Origin: JAMOBE01 sp039908285
Lineage (GTDB): Bacteria > Pseudomonadota > Alphaproteobacteria > Rhodospirillales > Rhodospirillaceae
Assembly: GCA_039908285.1 (NCBI GenBank)
Contig: JAMOBE010000099.1
Span: 1-13,203 of the forward strand
DNA: 13,203 nt
Reading direction: 5' to 3'
The notes beneath the pieces are model-generated. The model saw nothing but the letters and a program-made list of their open reading frames with translations. It made no database searches and was not told where the DNA came from. The translations under genes were made by a program, and so were the position numbers. Each line of letters starts with the position of its first letter. The stretch's first letter is position 1. This document shows positions 12,892 through 13,203 of this stretch, piece after piece.

Positions 12892-13203
12892 GAGCCCGGC
12901 AGCCGCGATCCCCGCGCCGTGGCCAAGCGTGCCCAGGCCTACCTCAAGTACACCGGCATCGGTGACACCGCCTATCTGGGGCCGGAAGCCGAGTTCTTCA
13001 TCTTCGACTCCGTGCGTTTTGCCACCCGGATCAACAAGGTCAGTGTGGAAATCGACTCCGTCGAGGGGGCCTGGAACACCGACACCGAATACGAGGAAGG
13101 CAACACCGGTCACCGTCCCGGCATCAAGGGCGGCTACTTCCCGGTCCAGCCGGTGGACTCCTATCAGGACATGCGCTCCGAGATGTGCATGATCATGGAA
13201 GAG
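12892..13203 (+). CDS. glnA: Glutamine synthetase type I, internal fragment running off the window
   Basis: The frame from 12892 reads EPGSRDPRAVAKRAQAYLKY, TGIGDTAYLGPEAEFFIFDS, then the EGAWNTDTEYEEGN, GHRPGIKGGYFPVQPVDS and RSEMCMIMEE segments of glutamine synthetase I, the ATP-dependent enzyme making glutamine from glutamate and ammonia. GPEAEFF carries the two metal-binding glutamates that correspond to E129 and E131 of the enterobacterial enzyme. The alignment enters the family at about residue 100: the N-terminal beta-grasp domain and the DGSSI loop are absent. Upstream in the same frame is an unrelated hydrophobic segment, and the opposite strand carries the IorB-like gene. No start codon fits. 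It is either a real rearranged fragment or an assembly or amplification join. The 3' part continues beyond the window. Confidence 0.85.

Noticed and set aside
8780..12893. Long plus-strand open frames opposite the second glycosyltransferase and the IorB-like gene
   Set aside because: Antisense shadows of genes with clear family motifs; composition is Gly/His/Arg-rich with no domain.
12786..12926. True N-terminus of the IorB-like protein at the ATG at 12926
   Set aside because: The extra residues are polar and unlike a Tat leader, and the first part is antisense to conserved glutamine synthetase codons.
1..13203. CRISPR array, tRNA or rRNA genes
   Set aside because: No regularly spaced direct repeats with spacers and no tRNA-like or rRNA-like segments were found by eye on either strand; the only tandem repeats are the two 15-bp triplicates inside genes.

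Overview
This is a GC-rich window (by eye about two thirds G+C or more) with dense, short-spaced genes, typical of an alphaproteobacterium. The gene content (tandem TPR/GT41-type glycosyltransferases, a short CHCC zinc-finger protein, a CbiB cobalamin enzyme, a WbpO/TviB-like sugar dehydrogenase) suggests the Rhodospirillales, for example a Magnetospirillum or Phaeospirillum relative. The assignment is by family content only.

Layout. Positions 69-1067 (+) hold the cobalamin enzyme cbiB, just after a perfect 24-bp palindrome. From 1018 to 7671 every gene is on the minus strand. In transcription order these are an ABC ATPase (7671-6721), a lipoprotein alpha/beta hydrolase (6718-5768), a 102-aa one-helix membrane protein (5668-5360), a TPR glycosyltransferase (5363-3285), a UDP-N-acetylhexosamine dehydrogenase (3197-1914), and a MotB-like membrane protein (1746-1018) whose end overlaps the end of cbiB. 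Spacings of 2 nt, an ATGA overlap, and a probable ancestral 4-nt gap suggest one or two operons. A short divergent control region (about 7672-7794) separates this block from a small CHCC zinc-finger gene (+). A convergent 98-aa membrane protein (-) follows. The minus-strand pair at 12785-8534 is a molybdenum hydroxylase large subunit (IorB-like) with a second TPR glycosyltransferase starting 4 nt after it. At the right edge a glutamine synthetase fragment (+) abuts the 5' end of the IorB-like gene in an abnormal junction.

The most striking non-coding feature is a 165-bp element present twice, at 1752-1916 and 8312-8476, exactly 6560 bp apart and in the same orientation. It has about 20-bp terminal inverted repeats, TA at each end, and almost its whole length folds into one long hairpin. 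The copies differ at 11 positions. Six of these form three compensatory base-pair swaps, and three more turn a pair into one that is G.U only in the minus-strand transcript. Each copy lies downstream of a sugar or glycan gene on that strand. Copy 1 sits exactly between the dehydrogenase stop codon and the MotB-like start codon. Removing it restores a 4-nt spaced gene pair, so it appears to have inserted at a TA inside an operon.

Functionally, the two TPR glycosyltransferases and the uronic-acid-type sugar dehydrogenase point to protein or surface glycosylation. The link to the MotB-like, ABC and hydrolase genes is positional only. No tRNA, rRNA or CRISPR array was seen, and no gene-free stretch exceeds 300 bases.
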